Assembly (NCBI RefSeq): GCF_004212215.1
Contig: NZ_QVFV01000005.1
Coordinates: forward strand, 307,174 to 370,116
DNA from: Leptolyngbya iicbica LK
Lineage (GTDB): Bacteria; Cyanobacteriota; Cyanobacteriia; Phormidesmidales; Phormidesmidaceae
Length of the DNA stretch: 62,943 bases
Direction of reading: 5' to 3'
Shown: in pieces, positions 49,074-58,840 of the stretch
Layout of the letters: each line of letters opens with the position of its first letter
How positions within the stretch are numbered: position 1 is the stretch's first letter
The notes under the pieces: model-generated
Told to the model about the DNA's origin: nothing
What the model saw: only the letters and a program-made list of their open reading frames with translations
Database searches by the model: none
Made by a program: the position numbers and the translations under genes

Positions 49074-51941
49074 TTAGGGAATCCGAACGCGGAATCGAAT
49101 CGCCCCAAACTGGTTTGAGGGGACATTAAACGGACCTGCGACGACGCCACCGCCAGCACCCACGCCGAGGCCACCCGTCGGTCCGGGCGGGCCAACCGGA
49201 AAGTTAGGAACAACTGGTGCTGAAGGACAGAATCCATCTAGTGGAGCACCCGGCGATCGCCCTTCTAGCAAGTTTCCTGCGGCACTGAAGTTTGGCGTAC
49301 CTAAAGCTCCTACTGGCGCAATCTGAAATGGAGCCCCTGTATTCAAGACGCTCGGTGGCTGCAACTCGTCGCAAAGCTGTAGCTGACTAATCTGACCCGC
49401 TCTGCTGTTCCAGAAATAAACAGTGTATTCGGCTTCGTCGTTTGGTTCGAGGGCAAATCCATTAGGTAATTCAAAGATGCCGGCAAGCTGATTACCGCCG
49501 CCCAAAGCCGAATTGAACGGCGCGTCATTAGGATCTGCAGCCTGATCATTAAAGTTATTAATGCCAGGGACTGATAGCGCCGAACCACCTCTAAAGATAT
49601 TAGTAATTCGTTTTACCAATACAAGGTCTGATGTAGTAGCAGGAAATTGAATGGGAGTTGGTTGGTTGTTGTTGCCGGGGTTGCCATCACCGTCAGGATC
49701 AACGTTGCCTCCGTTTTGCGAATCATCGGTTATTCGTTGTTGGCCAGGGGGTACGCCAGGGCCGCTAGGAAGGCCACTGGCTGTAGCAGTATTTTGAGCA
49801 ATGACAACGCCATCATTAAGTGGCCCCGGTCCACCGCTGCCTAGGTCAGCCCTGACTGAGATTACCGTTGTTGTGGAAGCGCCAGGGTTAAATGAGTTAA
49901 CACCAACCCCTGTGGTAAATACATCAATATTTCCGTTGCCGTTATAGGCTGCATTGCCAGTCGGCGGTGTAAACCCGGGATTAAACCCTGTGGCAGTAAC
50001 CGTTGGTGTACCTGTGACGGTAAAGCTATCAACTCGGTTAGCGGCGCTAGTAATCAATGCATCTTGTAGATCCTCTTCCAGCTCAACGTCATCCAGGATG
50101 GTCGATCCACTATTGGTCACGATGATGGTGAAATCGAAGTCATATTGCGTAGTGCCCGCAACCGGACGGAACGCACTGATGCTCTTTGCTACTCCGATGC
50201 TGGGAAAGGGAATTTGAATGGGGGTTGGATCGTTATTGTTGCCAGGACCAGTCCCGTCAGGATCGACATCAGTGCCGTCTTGGGACAAATCATTTACAGG
50301 TACGGTCCCTCCAGGTGGAAAGCCACTCGTACTAGCTTGATTATTAGCCACTAAAATTCCATCTATTGCCGGGTTGACGCCACCAAGATCAGTACCGAGA
50401 TCTAGCCTAACGGTAAGCCCGACAACTGCTGTATCGCCTACATTGAAGCGGTTGCTCGGATTAGCTACGGTTCCATCACCATTGGTCACAAAAAGGTTAC
50501 TAGTTGCCCCCGAAGCACCTGTATAAGTCCCTTGAATGGTTGGAGCAACACTCGGCAAGGCAGTTGTGCCAGGTGCCGGGGTGAAGTTGATAGTGGGAGT
50601 ACCCACTAATGAAAAACCATTTGCGGGATTGAAAGTACCCGCAGGGGGAACTAAAGGGGTAGGACCGTTGTTATTAATAAACGCCGCTTCAAGATCTTCC
50701 TCAAGCTGAACATTACTAAGCGCTGTGTTGCCAGTGTTAGTAACTCGTAGCGTTAGATCAATATCAAAGAATCCTGCTTGGCCCGGCACTGGCCGAGGGG
50801 CCGAGTTCGTCTTCGCCACACCGATTTCAGGGGCAGGCTCAACTCGAAAAAGTGCACCACCCGCAACCAGGTCTAAGCCACCGGTCGCTTGTGGAGTATT
50901 GGTTGGAAACGTATTGAAGTTGACTAGATTGGCGGCTACTGGGACATCAGCTGCGAATAAGGAGTAGCCAAAAATCCGAGTAGTAGTGGTATCTCCAGGT
51001 AATAGATCAGCAATGGAAAAGAATTGACCTTCCAAGGGTTGTGGCCCCACGATGTGGGATGGCTGCACGATCTCGCCAAAAGGTGCTACGGGATCAGAGG
51101 CAACTAGGGTACGGATGTTTCTATTTCCTACTGTTGCAGCACCATAATTTGCAACATTGGCTACTTGAAGCTCGCCGTAGTCACTCGGCGCAGGATTACC
51201 TGCAATGGTGCCATTAAGCTCAGTAATGGCAGCAATACCAAAGGGATCATTACCACCTCGGTCAATCACCAAAAAGCCAAAGTTGTCTCTTTCTGCAATT
51301 GGGATATCAACACCGGCTTCGATGATGTAATCGACCCTTTCAATATTGTTACCAGTTTCTTGAATGTTGTTACCCGTATCATTGCTAGGAATGTTATTGA
51401 AAAGGTTGTCAATGCCTCGGTTGACGGTATTACTGAGCATTCCAATCTGCAAACTAGCGGCTAAGTCAGGCACAACATCGAACGTTGCTGGTAGGGAAGC
51501 CGGTGCATCTTCGATTTCGTAGAAGAGGAGGGCTCGTTCGGGCGGATTACCTCCTGCACGGCGAAACTCTACTCGGTCAGCCAGACCAAAAGGCGGCCGT
51601 AAGATTGTATCGGGAATAAACGTATTGCCCGCAACGCCAACGTCAATGCTTTGCAGCTCAAGATTGTTGCCGCTGCCAAAGTTGATGTTTACAGGTGCCG
51701 TGGGAGTCCCGGTAGCATCGCAGTTATCAAAGCTTTGGCCACTACACGGGGTGGTCGGATTAACTCCGTTTCGTACGGTCGGAGTTGCTGGGACATCTAT
51801 AGATTGAAAATTGAAAACTGGTTGGTTGGCCCAGGCAGGGGTCGCCAATGAACTGAGAGAGAACAGAACAGCAAAGCATAGGGTGAGTAAGGCTTTGAGA
51901 TGAGCGATCGCTCTTGTCAGAAATGGCGCGCGTTGGTTCAT
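49074..51941 (-). CDS. Large exported surface protein with DUF11-like repeats
   Basis: A 955-residue protein with a Sec signal peptide (core ALLTLCFAVLFSLSSLATPA, cleavage after WA). The first 370 residues are a Gly/Asn-rich beta-type region with a cysteine pair (CSGQSFDNC). Two tandem DUF11-like modules follow, each starting (E/S)IGVAK.ISA.RPV or near, with the ITNTG/IVTNSG core and LEEDLQDA ending, and each closed by an acidic loop (DVDPDGTGPGNNNDPTP and NVDPDGDGNPGNNNQPTP) resembling calcium-binding loops. A third partial module starts at SDLVLVKRITN. The end is Gly-rich with no barrel or LPXTG anchor. It is the last gene of the cassette, 85 bases after the beta-helix gene, and is the likely exposed product. 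Confidence 0.8.
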   Translation of the reverse strand: MNQRAPFLTRAIAHLKALLTLCFAVLFSLSSLATPAWANQPVFNFQSIDVPATPTVRNGVNPTTPCSGQSFDNCDATGTPTAPVNINFGSGNNLELQSIDVGVAGNTFIPDTILRPPFGLADRVEFRRAGGNPPERALLFYEIEDAPASLPATFDVVPDLAASLQIGMLSNTVNRGIDNLFNNIPSNDTGNNIQETGNNIERVDYIIEAGVDIPIAERDNFGFLVIDRGGNDPFGIAAITELNGTIAGNPAPSDYGELQVANVANYGAATVGNRNIRTLVASDPVAPFGEIVQPSHIVGPQPLEGQFFSIADLLPGDTTTTRIFGYSLFAADVPVAANLVNFNTFPTNTPQATGGLDLVAGGALFRVEPAPEIGVAKTNSAPRPVPGQAGFFDIDLTLRVTNTGNTALSNVQLEEDLEAAFINNNGPTPLVPPAGTFNPANGFSLVGTPTINFTPAPGTTALPSVAPTIQGTYTGASGATSNLFVTNGDGTVANPSNRFNVGDTAVVGLTVRLDLGTDLGGVNPAIDGILVANNQASTSGFPPGGTVPVNDLSQDGTDVDPDGTGPGNNNDPTPIQIPFPSIGVAKSISAFRPVAGTTQYDFDFTIIVTNSGSTILDDVELEEDLQDALITSAANRVDSFTVTGTPTVTATGFNPGFTPPTGNAAYNGNGNIDVFTTGVGVNSFNPGASTTTVISVRADLGSGGPGPLNDGVVIAQNTATASGLPSGPGVPPGQQRITDDSQNGGNVDPDGDGNPGNNNQPTPIQFPATTSDLVLVKRITNIFRGGSALSVPGINNFNDQAADPNDAPFNSALGGGNQLAGIFELPNGFALEPNDEAEYTVYFWNSRAGQISQLQLCDELQPPSVLNTGAPFQIAPVGALGTPNFSAAGNLLEGRSPGAPLDGFCPSAPVVPNFPVGPPGPTGGLGVGAGGGVVAGPFNVPSNQFGAIRFRVRIP

Positions 51942-52026
51942 TGTTCTACGTTCTATTGGCTGATCCGGTTAGCTGAGCACAAATGGAAGACGAGATAAAA
52001 ACTTTAAGCAATTTGACAGATGGACG

Positions 52027-54066
52027 CTATTCGATCTGCAGGTCGGTTTCGACCGCTTCGAAGATGATGTCGAGCCCCTGGGTGTCGGTAAAGATGAATT
52101 CCACGCGGCGATCGCGGGCATAGTCCAGAGTGGTGTTGCCCTGGGTGCGCCGTCGTGATTCGCCAAAGGGCACGATGCGCATGCGTTCAGCGGCAATGCC
52201 TCGGCTGAGCAGATAATCGCGGGCGGCGAGGGCGCGGCGTTCACTCAGGGCTTGGTTGTAGCCAACGCTAGCTCGGGGATCGGTATGTCCTTGCAACTCG
52301 ACGGTGAGCGAGGGATAGGTCTGCATCGCGTCGGCGATTTGATCCAGGATAAAGGAGCTTTCGAGGCTGATGAAGGACTGGTCGAGGGCAAAGTGAATAT
52401 TGCGCGGTACCCGCAGCACAATCGGCTCGATGCGGGGGGTGGGGGTGCTAGCCACCGGCCCATAACAGCTGGCCTCAAAGGGGATGGTGGCGGGCAGGCG
52501 CTCCGGCAGGGTGCCATCGCTGGCGGGTAGGCCGATGACGGGAGAAGGCTCGGAGGTGCCATATTCAGGGTCAGAGGCGATCGCGCTTACCCAAGCGCCG
52601 GTTTCGGTATCCCAGTCAAAGCTAAAGTTGCCGTCGGCGTCGGCGGTCGTGGTCATCAGCGGCTCGCCGAGGGGGCTGTAAACGCCCGTATCTTCTTTGA
52701 TTTGATACAGATCGACTTCGCTACCGGGGTCGGCCTGACCCACGATGGCGTAGTCGGGGCCAGTGCGAAAGGCGTAGACCTTAAAGTCGGGGGCGTTAAT
52801 TGCGCCGTTGCCCGTTTCGGCCCGACGGTGGTGATGATTGCGGGGCGGGTTGGGGCCATCGCCTCGCTGAAAATGGAGGATGTCGCTGTTGCCTTGGGCC
52901 AGCAGATCGATGCTGAGGCCATCCAGGCCCGTAAATTGATTGGCGCGGATCAGGTTGCGATTGCTCTGCGGATAGGCGGAAACCGCCACCCCAGGCCCCG
53001 GCTGGTAGCCAATGTCATTGCCCACGATGGTATGACCGTGACCCATCACATACACCGCCGCGCGGCGGAAGCGACGCCCATTAAACCGAATGGCATTGGA
53101 CTCAATTTGTACCGAGCCGTCGGGTTTGAACAGATAAATACCACTGCCGTCGTTGGCGCAGATGAGGTTATTGGTCACCGCTGCGCCGATGAGGGAGCCC
53201 TCCAAACGCACACCGTCAGGCATACCCGCGAGGCCGTTGCCGATGATGGCGTTGCCATCGAGTTCCAGGCCATCGGCGCGGAAGCCCGTGATCACGCCAC
53301 TGGCCTCGTGATGCTGAATCAGGTTATTGGCGATGCGCACGTCGGTGGCGTTGTGCACCACGACCCCCGCCGCCGATCGCTGCTCGGGCATGGACTCATC
53401 GAGTCGCGTGCCGAGCCAGTTTTGCTCAATGGTGACGCCCGTAATGGTCGCTTCGGGGTCGGCCAGTTCCAACCCTTCAAACATGGGGGCGTCGGGGTCA
53501 AGATCAGCGGGCAAGTCACGGTTGATCACCAAAATGTCTGCCGACGGGGTGGTCAGGGTGGCAATGCGGGGAACCGCTTCAAAGCCATATATATTCAACC
53601 CGCGCACGGTCACATCGGAGCCCGTGATGGTCAGTCCCGTCAACACCTCGATACCCTCAGCGGGAGTGAGACTCACGACGGGCACAGGGGTATTCGGCAA
53701 ATAGGGACGAGTCTCGCCATAGCCGGGTTGGGAAGTGCCGTCGAGTACGAGGCCAGGGGCCTGCAAAGGGGGCAACGCCGCGGTGAGGGCGATCGCGGTA
53801 TCGTCACTGGGCAGGTCAAAGCCAATGGTGCTAGTTGAAGCCGGAGTAACGAACCCTTGCTCTGCTGAGGATAGCGCTTCTAAAGCTAGTGCTCCATTCG
53901 CCAACAAAATGGCTTCCCGCAAGGTCAGAGACTCATCGGGGGTGACGGGGCCGTCGATCGCGCTATTGACGGTGATGTCATAGCCGCTCGGCGCTTGTGC
54001 GATCGCCCCGGTGGTCACCAGGCTGAGGCCGGTTCCGAGGGCCAAAACTGTCCACAGCGTGTTCAT
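52027..54066 (-). CDS. Exported beta-helix protein with C-terminal OmpA domain
   Basis: A 679-residue protein. A signal peptide covers residues 1-24 (cleavage after GAIA). Residues about 28-60 are the LTLREAI-type start of many secreted beta-helices. Residues about 120-400 form a right-handed parallel beta-helix with NNLIxxxxxxG turns. Residues about 420-500 are an Ig-like insert. Residues about 560-675 are an OmpA/MotB domain (FALDQSFISLESSFILDQIAD, then LQGHTDPRASVGYNQALSERRA and RRVEFIF), including the Asp/Arg peptidoglycan-binding residues. It should bind peptidoglycan under the outer membrane. Its ATG overlaps the stop of the barrel gene by one base (TGATG), so the two are coupled. Confidence 0.85.
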   Translation of the reverse strand: MNTLWTVLALGTGLSLVTTGAIAQAPSGYDITVNSAIDGPVTPDESLTLREAILLANGALALEALSSAEQGFVTPASTSTIGFDLPSDDTAIALTAALPPLQAPGLVLDGTSQPGYGETRPYLPNTPVPVVSLTPAEGIEVLTGLTITGSDVTVRGLNIYGFEAVPRIATLTTPSADILVINRDLPADLDPDAPMFEGLELADPEATITGVTIEQNWLGTRLDESMPEQRSAAGVVVHNATDVRIANNLIQHHEASGVITGFRADGLELDGNAIIGNGLAGMPDGVRLEGSLIGAAVTNNLICANDGSGIYLFKPDGSVQIESNAIRFNGRRFRRAAVYVMGHGHTIVGNDIGYQPGPGVAVSAYPQSNRNLIRANQFTGLDGLSIDLLAQGNSDILHFQRGDGPNPPRNHHHRRAETGNGAINAPDFKVYAFRTGPDYAIVGQADPGSEVDLYQIKEDTGVYSPLGEPLMTTTADADGNFSFDWDTETGAWVSAIASDPEYGTSEPSPVIGLPASDGTLPERLPATIPFEASCYGPVASTPTPRIEPIVLRVPRNIHFALDQSFISLESSFILDQIADAMQTYPSLTVELQGHTDPRASVGYNQALSERRALAARDYLLSRGIAAERMRIVPFGESRRRTQGNTTLDYARDRRVEFIFTDTQGLDIIFEAVETDLQIE

Positions 54067-57000
54067 CAGATACCTCTATCACGGGATGAATTAGGGGGCA
54101 CCGTCGCGATCGCCGACAAGTCAGTGGCGAAGTCACCAGCGGCATTAACCAGCGCTGTCACGACCGCTGCGGTCGCCGCTGGCTGGATAAAAGAAAGGTC
54201 ATCTGGCGTCGGTTCCGCTGCCTCGGGGTCGGCATCAGCGGGGGCGTTGGCCGTGTCGACCAGCGATTCTTCTTGCTGCTGGGGCACCACATCGGGCTGC
54301 ACGCCAAAGCCATTCAACAGCTCGTTAACCTTGAGCTGGACGCCCAAGTAAGGGCCGCTGGCCGAGCGATAGCCGCCGCCAAAGCCGTCATTATCGACGC
54401 TGCCAAAGCTGTAGCCTACGCCAATGCGCAGGTCTGGCGTGAGGTAATAGCCCAACTCGAGGGAAGTCCCCACTTCGTTGAAGCTGGCTTCTGGCTGTGT
54501 GATGTAGCGCACCTCGCCCAGCACATCCCAGCGGTAAGCAAACTGGTAGGCCGTGCGGAACTGCATCAGGTGAATGGAGTTCGAGAAGGTGAAATCATCG
54601 GCCAGGGTCGCGTCACTCAGGCGGAAAGCATATTTGCCGTAAAACTCCCATTGCCAACTGGGGGCATAGATCGCCTCTAAGGCCAGGGTGTGGTCAGAGG
54701 AGCCAATGCCGCTGTCAATCAACAGAGAATCCGGCGTGGTCGAGGGATTGCGCCGATATTCGTAGCTCATCAGAGCATTCCACTGATCGCTGATGGGATT
54801 GCGATACGCCATGCCCAGCTTCAGTTCAGAGGAATTGCCCAACTCTTCGGTAATACCCTGGTTGGCAAAGTTGGCGGTTTGGAACCGGAACAGCGTTGTG
54901 AGTTCATCCGTGACTTTGCCCGCAGCAGCAGCGGTAAACACCGTGTTGTTGCCCGCCGCGGAGTCGCGGTGTTCAATGCGGGCGCTGGCCTGAAAATCAG
55001 GGTTATTGGTGTATTCCAAACCAGCTGAGTAGGAGGTGCCGCCGAGGATGCCGAGGGCCGTGCCGCCGAGGCCCACGGCGTAGGGCTGCTCAAACTGTTG
55101 CCCCGCGCCCGTGTTGTTAAAAGCATCGTTGATCACATGCTCCACGCCGACGGTGGCCCGCAAGCCCGGGGCCAAAATGATGCGGTGATTGAGTCCCAGA
55201 GCCGCTTGGCCGATGAGGCCGCCGTAGCCACCAATCAGCGAATACCGACTGCGCAACGAGGTGTTGTCGCCCAAGTCGTAGTCGGCGATGGTGTCGAGGC
55301 TGGTAATGTTGCGCGGTTCGACGCCGCTGCCAGTGATGAACTGCTGCGACAAGCGCATGGTCACGCCCGGTTGCACGGCCCAATCGAGCGCCAGGATAGT
55401 GCGATCGGGGTAGGCGATATCTTCGTCGCTGCCGATGTTGATTTCGCTCTGGGCGCGAAACTGGAGGTCGCCCGTGATGGGCACAGCCACCTGGGGCACA
55501 AACTGCTGGGAGTTGGCACTGGTGTCGGTGAGGCGATCGGTGCGATCGCGGTTCACATAATCCAGACCAACATCCACGGAGCCAATTGCTTGTCGAACCC
55601 CGGCACGATAAGTAGTCAGGGTATTGTCCACGCGATCGCCGGGCTCCGCAAACTGTCCGGGGCGGAACAGGTCAAACTCATCGGTGATGATTTCTGGCGC
55701 GACGCCCCGATTAATCTCCTGATCAAATTGAACGTTGACTTGAGTCGTTGGGCCGACTGCCGCGTTGACACCCGCCCCCCAACGAGTCTGTCCCGGTCGG
55801 AAGCTCGTCGTCGCCGTGTTGGTAAAGCCCTCGTCTGCGCTCCGGAGATAGGCGATACCCTGCACAGCGGGATCAAAGAGGGGACCCTGGGCTTCTAGTC
55901 GGTAGGCACTGCCGTCCGCAGATTCGCCAAAGCGATCGAAGGAGGAACGAGCATATTCCCCAGTGAAGGAACCGGTTTCGCCCAGGGGTACTTGCACATC
56001 CGCCCCATACAGCGAAAAGTCCTGATCACCCTGGTCTTCAGACAGCAGCGTGATGCCCGCCCAACCGCCAGCGTTCGGTTGACCTGCCTTAAAGTTGTAT
56101 TGGAAGCGTCCGGCGTACAGGTTGCCCTCATCCGCTGAGTCCACCTCGTAGGTCGCGACGATGCGAGTGACCAAGGTGCGGCCCGATTCGTCAACGCGGG
56201 TACGGTAGATCGGCTGGCGGAACAAGAGGGTGCCGCGATCGTAATCAATTTCGTAATCGCTGACCCGCGTCAGGGCTTCCCGCGAAATTACGGTGCCTGG
56301 GCGGTTGAGTTCTTCCGTTTCAATGAAAACGTTTTCGCTGCCGGGCAAGATGACGCGGCGGGACAGGAAATAGAAACCACTGGTGCCATCAGGGGCGATC
56401 GTATCCCGTTGGAAGGGACGCAAATTGTTGGCGTACATGGCCGTGATTTGCAGGTTGCCCAGGGTGTAGTTGCCCTTAAAGCCATGCAGTTGGCGCGTGA
56501 TTGAAGTGAACTCTTGGGAAGCGCGAGCAAACTCAGTGGTTTGATAATCGCCCCACATGAAGTAGTCTGACTCGCCCCCAGCCACTTCTGAATCGCGTTG
56601 GAAGCGGACAAAGAAGCTGTCAATCGAGGGGGTGAGAAAGTCGACCTGCGAGCTGTCGCCATAGACCGGATACGAGTTGTCGCAAAACTGATCATTCCGG
56701 AACAGGCGATTGCCATCGCAGGTCTCGTTGAGGGCTCGCCGGGTATTCATCGCCCCGGTGAATTGCCAATCACCCAAAGTACCCGTGGCGAACAAGGCCG
56801 CCCCGAGGTCAAATTCGGTGTCGCCGATGTCGTCGGGGTTTAGAAAATCGGCATAGCTACCCCAAAAATTCGTGCCGCCAGGGCCAAGACGCACATCCAC
56901 CACACCGGAAATCAGGGTCGGTCTGAGGTTAGTAGCAAATTCGACCTGGGCAAAGGTTTCGAGCGGTTCTAGTCGATCTAGCGTGACGTCTTCATCAGGG

Positions 57001-57818
57001 TCTAGACCTTGCACCTCGTAGGCGTCGGCTGCAGCCCGAATACGAACCTGCTGGGCATCGAGGGTAGATCGCAAAATCGCGCTGAACTGACCGCGCCGGG
57101 CCAATACTTGAAAGCCTGCCATATCGGGATCGTAATCGGCCCCTTGAAACTCACCGGCCCCGGTGGTCAGTGTTACCACCACGTCCCTCGCGATGAGGTT
57201 ACCGTCGGGGTCAGTAATGCGACCTTCAAACTCGATGGTGGAACGGCGGTTGGCGGGCACCACGGGATCGGTCACCGGCACGAAGCTGAGATTAAACTCT
57301 AGCAGCGACTCCTCGACTGCGGTTTCCGATAAGACTGCACCCTCCGGGATTTCGGGTAAGGGTTGAGGATTTGACTGGGCGGTTAGCTCTGCCGTCGCGG
57401 GGAGCTCTGAGAGTCGGGTGCTAGCAATGCCTAATTGCCCAGCTCTGGGAGTCCGCGATCGCGGAGCCGATGCCGTCGCCTCACTAGCGCGTTCAGTGCT
57501 GCGGCGAGCCGTATCTCCAGTGGAGACAGGGGCGATCTCGCGCTCACGGGGGGCCGAGTGGGTAACACTATCTACGCCGACTGCGTCGAGATTGGACAGG
57601 GCAGCGGCATTCGTCGAGACGTTAGTGGCGGGCGATCGCTCGGCGGTAGCGCCCGCAGCGGCCAAGTTGATGACCGATGGCGATGCGGCTCCACCCGAGG
57701 GTGATGCGGTGGCATCGGTACCCTCATCTGATGTTTGGGCGATCGCGACGCCCATGACATCAGCGGCTAAGGCGCTGACTACGAGCCAGCCAATCATTGC
57801 AAGTAAGGTTTTCATCAC
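54066..57818 (-). CDS. 1250-residue outer-membrane barrel protein with Ig-like N-region
   Basis: A signal peptide (core TLLAMIGWLVVSALAADVMG) is followed by a low-complexity Ala/Ser/Thr/Arg region to about residue 165. Residues about 178-275 are an Ig-like/carboxypeptidase-like fold (EFEGRITDPDGNLIARDVVVTL). Residues about 290-1150 are a very long set of amphipathic strands with Tyr/Phe/Arg girdles, consistent with a large barrel (FGKYAFRLSDATL, YYLTPDLRIGVGYSFGS). The barrel does not end the protein: an 85-residue Ala/Pro/Glu-rich tail follows, so there is no terminal aromatic. There is no TonB box or plug that I can see. It starts 4 bases inside the end of the DUF11 gene (57815) and is coupled to the beta-helix gene. 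Confidence 0.75.
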   Translation of the reverse strand: MMKTLLAMIGWLVVSALAADVMGVAIAQTSDEGTDATASPSGGAASPSVINLAAAGATAERSPATNVSTNAAALSNLDAVGVDSVTHSAPREREIAPVSTGDTARRSTERASEATASAPRSRTPRAGQLGIASTRLSELPATAELTAQSNPQPLPEIPEGAVLSETAVEESLLEFNLSFVPVTDPVVPANRRSTIEFEGRITDPDGNLIARDVVVTLTTGAGEFQGADYDPDMAGFQVLARRGQFSAILRSTLDAQQVRIRAAADAYEVQGLDPDEDVTLDRLEPLETFAQVEFATNLRPTLISGVVDVRLGPGGTNFWGSYADFLNPDDIGDTEFDLGAALFATGTLGDWQFTGAMNTRRALNETCDGNRLFRNDQFCDNSYPVYGDSSQVDFLTPSIDSFFVRFQRDSEVAGGESDYFMWGDYQTTEFARASQEFTSITRQLHGFKGNYTLGNLQITAMYANNLRPFQRDTIAPDGTSGFYFLSRRVILPGSENVFIETEELNRPGTVISREALTRVSDYEIDYDRGTLLFRQPIYRTRVDESGRTLVTRIVATYEVDSADEGNLYAGRFQYNFKAGQPNAGGWAGITLLSEDQGDQDFSLYGADVQVPLGETGSFTGEYARSSFDRFGESADGSAYRLEAQGPLFDPAVQGIAYLRSADEGFTNTATTSFRPGQTRWGAGVNAAVGPTTQVNVQFDQEINRGVAPEIITDEFDLFRPGQFAEPGDRVDNTLTTYRAGVRQAIGSVDVGLDYVNRDRTDRLTDTSANSQQFVPQVAVPITGDLQFRAQSEINIGSDEDIAYPDRTILALDWAVQPGVTMRLSQQFITGSGVEPRNITSLDTIADYDLGDNTSLRSRYSLIGGYGGLIGQAALGLNHRIILAPGLRATVGVEHVINDAFNNTGAGQQFEQPYAVGLGGTALGILGGTSYSAGLEYTNNPDFQASARIEHRDSAAGNNTVFTAAAAGKVTDELTTLFRFQTANFANQGITEELGNSSELKLGMAYRNPISDQWNALMSYEYRRNPSTTPDSLLIDSGIGSSDHTLALEAIYAPSWQWEFYGKYAFRLSDATLADDFTFSNSIHLMQFRTAYQFAYRWDVLGEVRYITQPEASFNEVGTSLELGYYLTPDLRIGVGYSFGSVDNDGFGGGYRSASGPYLGVQLKVNELLNGFGVQPDVVPQQQEESLVDTANAPADADPEAAEPTPDDLSFIQPAATAAVVTALVNAAGDFATDLSAIATVPPNSSRDRGI

Positions 57819-58840
57819 CCCTGCTCCTCCCCAAATGCGGGTGTGACGCCAAAGTTCATCCGAGCGAGACCACCGGGTTCTAGCTGCACCAGTCGCGATT
57901 GACTGTTATCGGCCAATCGGAACAGGTTAGGGGCCAGGGTGTAGCCCGGTAGGCTGGTCAGATCTAATGTGCCAACTCGATTGCCTGCTAGCACGTTGGC
58001 GACTGAGAATAAGCCATCGGCGTCGGTCAGAATCCGGTTGCCGTCATCCATAAAGACCACGGCGTTGGGCACCCCTGGCTCCCCAGGCTGCTGCTCACCG
58101 TCGAAGTTTTTATCAACAAAGACTCGACCAACAAGGGTGCCACAATCGGCCAAAATACCGGGCCGAATGGCTAACTCATTGGTGGCAGATGCACTACTGC
58201 TCGGTGTCAGCGCTTGGGCGACGTTGCGACCAGAGCCTCGAATGGCATCGGGGGTCACAAGGGCGGCATACACTACGGATAACTCTTGGCCGCCGCCCAG
58301 CGAAGCGCCGCCAAAGTCGAGGGTAAAGCTGCGATCGCGGGTCGTAATGCTAGTGAACTGTAGTGGTGAGGTGCGGACGGATTCTTCAATGAATTGCATT
58401 CCGAGCGGCAACTCATCCGTAATCGTCAATGGTCCCGCAGGAGCTGTCCCTGGGTTGCGCACCAGCAGACGATAGACCACTACATCACCCGGCTCAGCCG
58501 CGCCACGATCTGCAGTTTTAATGATTGTTAACGGTACTGCTATAGCCGCTTGCAGGTCTGTTCGATTCGAGCTGACCCTTACTGTATTGTTGTTGGCGTC
58601 AACATAACTGCCGCCTGCACGATTACAAATAACGCCACTCGGACAACCGTTAGCTCCCACCTGTGCATTGACAGGCTCAAAACCAACCCCTGGTACGGAA
58701 CCAGACCAGTTGAGCAACTGAACGACGATAAAGGCGATCGCCGCTTGTAGCCAAAACCGACGCTTCAGGGGACGGGCCAAAAATCCGACAAGTCGGTATG
58801 CCGAACCCAGAATGGAAAAGATCCAATCAAGTCGCAACAT
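57815..58840 (-). CDS. Exported DUF11 / SdrB-like domain protein
   Basis: A 341-residue protein. A hydrophobic signal (about 31-52) lies after a 30-residue basic stretch with a second hydrophobic part, an unusually long N-region. Residues about 105-200 are a DUF11 module (IIKTADRGAAEPGDVVVYRL, then NPGTAPAGPLTITDELPLGMQF). Residues about 228-330 are an SdrD-B-like module (GRVFVDKNFDGEQQPGEPGV, then VVFMDDGNRILTDADGLFSV). Both are beta-sandwich repeats of surface adhesins. Its stop overlaps the barrel-gene start by 4 bases (ATGA), making it the first gene of the four-gene cassette. Confidence 0.82.
   Translation of the reverse strand: MLRLDWIFSILGSAYRLVGFLARPLKRRFWLQAAIAFIVVQLLNWSGSVPGVGFEPVNAQVGANGCPSGVICNRAGGSYVDANNNTVRVSSNRTDLQAAIAVPLTIIKTADRGAAEPGDVVVYRLLVRNPGTAPAGPLTITDELPLGMQFIEESVRTSPLQFTSITTRDRSFTLDFGGASLGGGQELSVVYAALVTPDAIRGSGRNVAQALTPSSSASATNELAIRPGILADCGTLVGRVFVDKNFDGEQQPGEPGVPNAVVFMDDGNRILTDADGLFSVANVLAGNRVGTLDLTSLPGYTLAPNLFRLADNSQSRLVQLEPGGLARMNFGVTPAFGEEQG

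Noticed and set aside
52702-53838. 378-residue plus-strand frame opposite the beta-helix gene
   Set aside because: It opposes a well-supported gene and has no motif or start signal of its own.
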